Shown here piece by piece: positions 7,881 to 9,257 of a stretch of 9,257 bases of DNA (position 1 is the first letter of the stretch; the number at the start of each line of letters is the position of its first letter). Position numbers and translations under genes: made by a program. Below the pieces are notes generated by a model. That model was not told where the DNA came from. It did not search any database and saw only the letters and a list, made by a program, of their open reading frames with translations. This DNA is from an uncultured Verrucomicrobiota bacterium (GTDB taxonomy: Bacteria > Verrucomicrobiota > Verrucomicrobiia > Limisphaerales > UBA9464), in the NCBI GenBank assembly GCA_903864375.1, contig CAIPFS010000376.1, forward strand, positions 1 to 9,257. Direction: 5' to 3'.

Positions 7881-7921
7881 AAAAGAAAAACGCCCCGAGC
7901 CAGTAAAGGCATCGGAGCGTT
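7881..7921 (-). terminator. Intrinsic terminator of fba
   Basis: On the minus strand, ACGCTCCGA pairs with TCGGGGCGT (one T-G wobble). An inner GCC/GGC extension lies next to a single bulged T, and the loop is about 6 bases. A T-rich tract follows (TTTTTCTTTT, complement of 7881-7890). It begins about 30 bases after the fba stop, so the assignment to fba is clear. The pseudogene's final TGA lies 26 bases from the tract on the other side. Confidence 0.88.
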
Positions 7922-7951
7922 TCGCGAGAGGTCATCCCCTCGGGCGGGGTC

Positions 7952-8917
7952 TCAATCAAAGGCGTGACCGGCGCTGCAAAGGACATTGCGGAGCTTGTGC
8001 CGGACCAGTTCCTTGGTGGCGACGCGGGCAGGTCCGAGGTACTTGCGGGGATCGAATTCCGCCGGCTTTTCGGCGAACACCTTGCGGATGGCAGCGGTCA
8101 TGGCCAACCGGAGGTCTGTATCGATATTGACCTTGGTAACACCCGTGCGGCGCGCTTCCTCGATGTCGGACTCGGCGACGCCTGCCGTGTCGGTTCCCAT
8201 CTTACCGCCGTATTTGTTGATTTCGTCCACGATGTGGGCGGGCACCGAGGAGGCCCCGTGCAACACCAGGGGATAGTCACCCAGATCTGCGTCCATGAGG
8301 GCCTTCTTGATGTTCTTGAGGCGCTCAATGTCCAACCGTTGATCGCCTTTGAACTTGTAGGCTCCGTGGCTGTTGCCGATGGCAATGGCCAGCGAGTCCA
8401 CGCCGGTTTTCCTCACAAAATCCACTGCCTCCACCGGATGGGTATAATGACCGCCCACACTGTAGTTGCCACCCTCTTCACCCTCGTCGAACTGGGCACC
8501 CACGAGGTGACCCAACTCACCTTCCACAACGCAGTTGTGCTTGTGGGCGTGATCCACGACTTCCCGGCAGATTTCGACATTCTTGTCGAACGGTTCATGG
8601 GAGGCATCGATCATGACGCTCGTGAATCCCTCGTCGATGCATTGCTTGCACAGTTCGAAGGAGTCTCCGTGATCCAGATGCACGGCGATGGGAATGGTGC
8701 TCAGACTGACCGCCGCCTCGATCAACTTCTTCAGGTACACGGGATGGGCATATTGGCGGGCTCCTTTTGAGATTTGGAGCATGACCGGAGCCTTTTCCTC
8801 TTCGCAGGCCTCAATAATTGCCTGGATCAGTTCCATGTTGTTCACGTTGAAGGCTCCCAGGGCGTATTTCCCTTTGAGTGCCTTGGCGAACAGGTCGCGG
8901 GTGTGTGTCAGTGGCAT
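7952..8917 (-). CDS. fba: Class II (zinc) fructose-1,6-bisphosphate aldolase
   Basis: Reversibly cleaves fructose-1,6-bisphosphate to dihydroxyacetone phosphate and glyceraldehyde-3-phosphate in glycolysis/gluconeogenesis; cytoplasmic. The product is 321 residues from the ATG at 8917. A TTG three codons upstream (8926) would add MST but is less likely, and no strong Shine-Dalgarno supports either. Motifs in order are GAFNVNN near 21-27; AVHLDHGDSFELC with catalytic Asp82 and zinc-ligand His83; VEGELGHLVG with the acidic metal-site residues around 132-134; AIAIGNSHGAYK with His184; LVLHGASSVP with His220; then VTKVNIDTDLRLAM and FDPRKYLGPAR. The HLDHG form indicates class IIB. The HGASS loop and the extra segment INKYGGKMGT...VAESDI resemble the longer CbbA-type aldolases rather than the 285-residue Bacillus enzyme. 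A tagatose-bisphosphate aldolase is possible but less likely. It ends in TGA, followed by its own terminator. Confidence 0.95.
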   Translation of the reverse strand: MPLTHTRDLFAKALKGKYALGAFNVNNMELIQAIIEACEEEKAPVMLQISKGARQYAHPVYLKKLIEAAVSLSTIPIAVHLDHGDSFELCKQCIDEGFTSVMIDASHEPFDKNVEICREVVDHAHKHNCVVEGELGHLVGAQFDEGEEGGNYSVGGHYTHPVEAVDFVRKTGVDSLAIAIGNSHGAYKFKGDQRLDIERLKNIKKALMDADLGDYPLVLHGASSVPAHIVDEINKYGGKMGTDTAGVAESDIEEARRTGVTKVNIDTDLRLAMTAAIRKVFAEKPAEFDPRKYLGPARVATKELVRHKLRNVLCSAGHAFD

Positions 8918-9014
8918 AGTCGACAATCAGGTAAGAGTTCGGTCCCCTCCCGATTGAACGGGGGGGTGCAAGGTGCGGAAAGCTACAAGAGGGATTGGCG
9001 ATAGGGAATTCCAT

Positions 9015-9034
9015 TTTTCGGGACACCCCGAAAA
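9015..9034. repeat. Perfect inverted repeat upstream of fba
   Basis: TTTTCGGG (9015-9022) and CCCGAAAA (9027-9034) form an 8-bp perfect palindrome around ACAC, in the 141-base gap between the beta-helix gene stop and the fba start. It sits about 98 bases upstream of the fba ATG. The T run is inside the stem rather than after it on either strand, so it is not a standard intrinsic terminator. An operator or mRNA structure is possible; function unknown. Confidence 0.5.
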
Positions 9035-9058
9035 CACCCTCACAGGGGCTCCCGGTGC

Positions 9059-9234
9059 TCAATCCCGCGCAGCGGGCGGGCGGACACCCACGCTGCCCAG
9101 ATCAATGGCCTGAAAGCCCACCTTGAAGGCGGGGGAATCGGGTTGCAGCCCCCGTTCCGGGCGGTCGGAATCGACGAGCAGCGGATCGGCAATCGCCGAC
9201 GTGACGTCCTGCCCCGACTGCCGCCATTCCTTCC
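9059..9234 (-). CDS. C-terminal fragment of a probable right-handed beta-helix protein
   Basis: The last 57 codons of a gene entering from the right edge and ending in TGA at 9059-9061. The residues KEWRQSGQDVTSAIADPLLVDSD, then LQPDSPAFKVGFQAIDLGSVG, follow the closing pattern common in secreted right-handed parallel beta-helix proteins of Verrucomicrobia and Planctomycetes: a D..S..ADPLFVD turn, then L.PDSPA.K.GF.PID. The catalytic or binding part is missing, so activity cannot be judged; relatives include polysaccharide lyases and uncharacterised surface proteins. Codons upstream of the Lys at 9230-9232 come wholly or partly from adapter sequence and must not be counted as protein. The gap to fba is 141 bases, so read-through into fba is possible but not shown. 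Confidence 0.6.
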
Positions 9235-9257
9235 AGATCGGAGAGCACACGTCTGAA
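9235..9257. other. Illumina TruSeq adapter contamination at contig end
   Basis: The final 23 bases read agatcgga followed by gagcacacgtctgaa. This is the start of the standard TruSeq read-1 3' adapter (AGATCGGAAGAGC, then ACACGTCTGAA) with one A missing from the GGAAGAG part. Every other base agrees in order, which is not credible by chance. The bases are not genomic, and the contig ends here. Confidence 0.95.

Noticed and set aside
7964..8770. 268-codon plus-strand open frame opposite fba
   Set aside because: The minus-strand frame encodes a complete class II aldolase with all metal-site motifs.
1..9257. CRISPR array, tRNA/rRNA gene, insertion sequence, phage or defence module
   Set aside because: No regularly spaced direct repeats, tRNA cloverleaf, transposase-like frame with terminal repeats, integrase or defence-protein motif was found on either strand by reading.

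Overview
The window looks like chromosomal DNA from a member of the Verrucomicrobia (PVC group). It is GC-rich and mixes central carbohydrate enzymes with a large secreted Ig/PA14/LamG mosaic protein, a right-handed beta-helix-type protein end and an ASPIC/UnbV (CRTAC1-like) remnant. This combination is typical of environmental Verrucomicrobia, but the placement is inference from protein style, with no marker gene present. The stop codons are conventional: TGA ends both glgB and fba.

Layout, left to right. (1) Positions 2-1621, plus strand: 3' part of an alpha/beta hydrolase (esterase/lipase-like) lipoprotein. It enters from the left edge, and its lipobox is visible right at that edge. (2) 1672-3906, plus: complete glycogen branching enzyme GlgB, 50 bases downstream of the hydrolase. 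(3) 4051-4081: a strong intrinsic terminator on the minus strand between two convergent genes. (4) 4100-7246, minus: a 1048-residue secreted multidomain protein (signal peptide, an unassigned N-terminal module, Ig-like, PA14-like, Ig-like, SbsA-Ig-like, LamG and a short C-terminal module), with a plausible sigma-70-type promoter at 7299-7328. (5) 7247-7880: a region with no intact gene. It holds a plus-strand ASPIC/UnbV pseudogene (about 7499-7855), cut off at its 5' end and interrupted by an in-frame TGA where the family has the Trp of a WPGG motif. (6) 7881-7921: a minus-strand terminator. (7) 7952-8917, minus: complete class II fructose-bisphosphate aldolase. (8) 9059-9234, minus: the last 57 codons of a probable right-handed beta-helix protein. 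(9) 9235-9257: not genomic. It matches the Illumina TruSeq read-through adapter with one base missing, so the window ends at a contaminated contig end.

Functionally, GlgB (glycogen branching) and Fba (glycolysis/gluconeogenesis) are housekeeping carbohydrate enzymes. The hydrolase and the mosaic protein are predicted to be exported. The genes do not form one pathway: the strand switches and terminators divide the window into at least three transcription units. I found no evidence of a new defence, mobile or RNA-based system. The points most worth a second look are the adapter at the contig end, the nonsense-interrupted ASPIC/UnbV remnant, and the unassigned N-terminal module of the mosaic protein.
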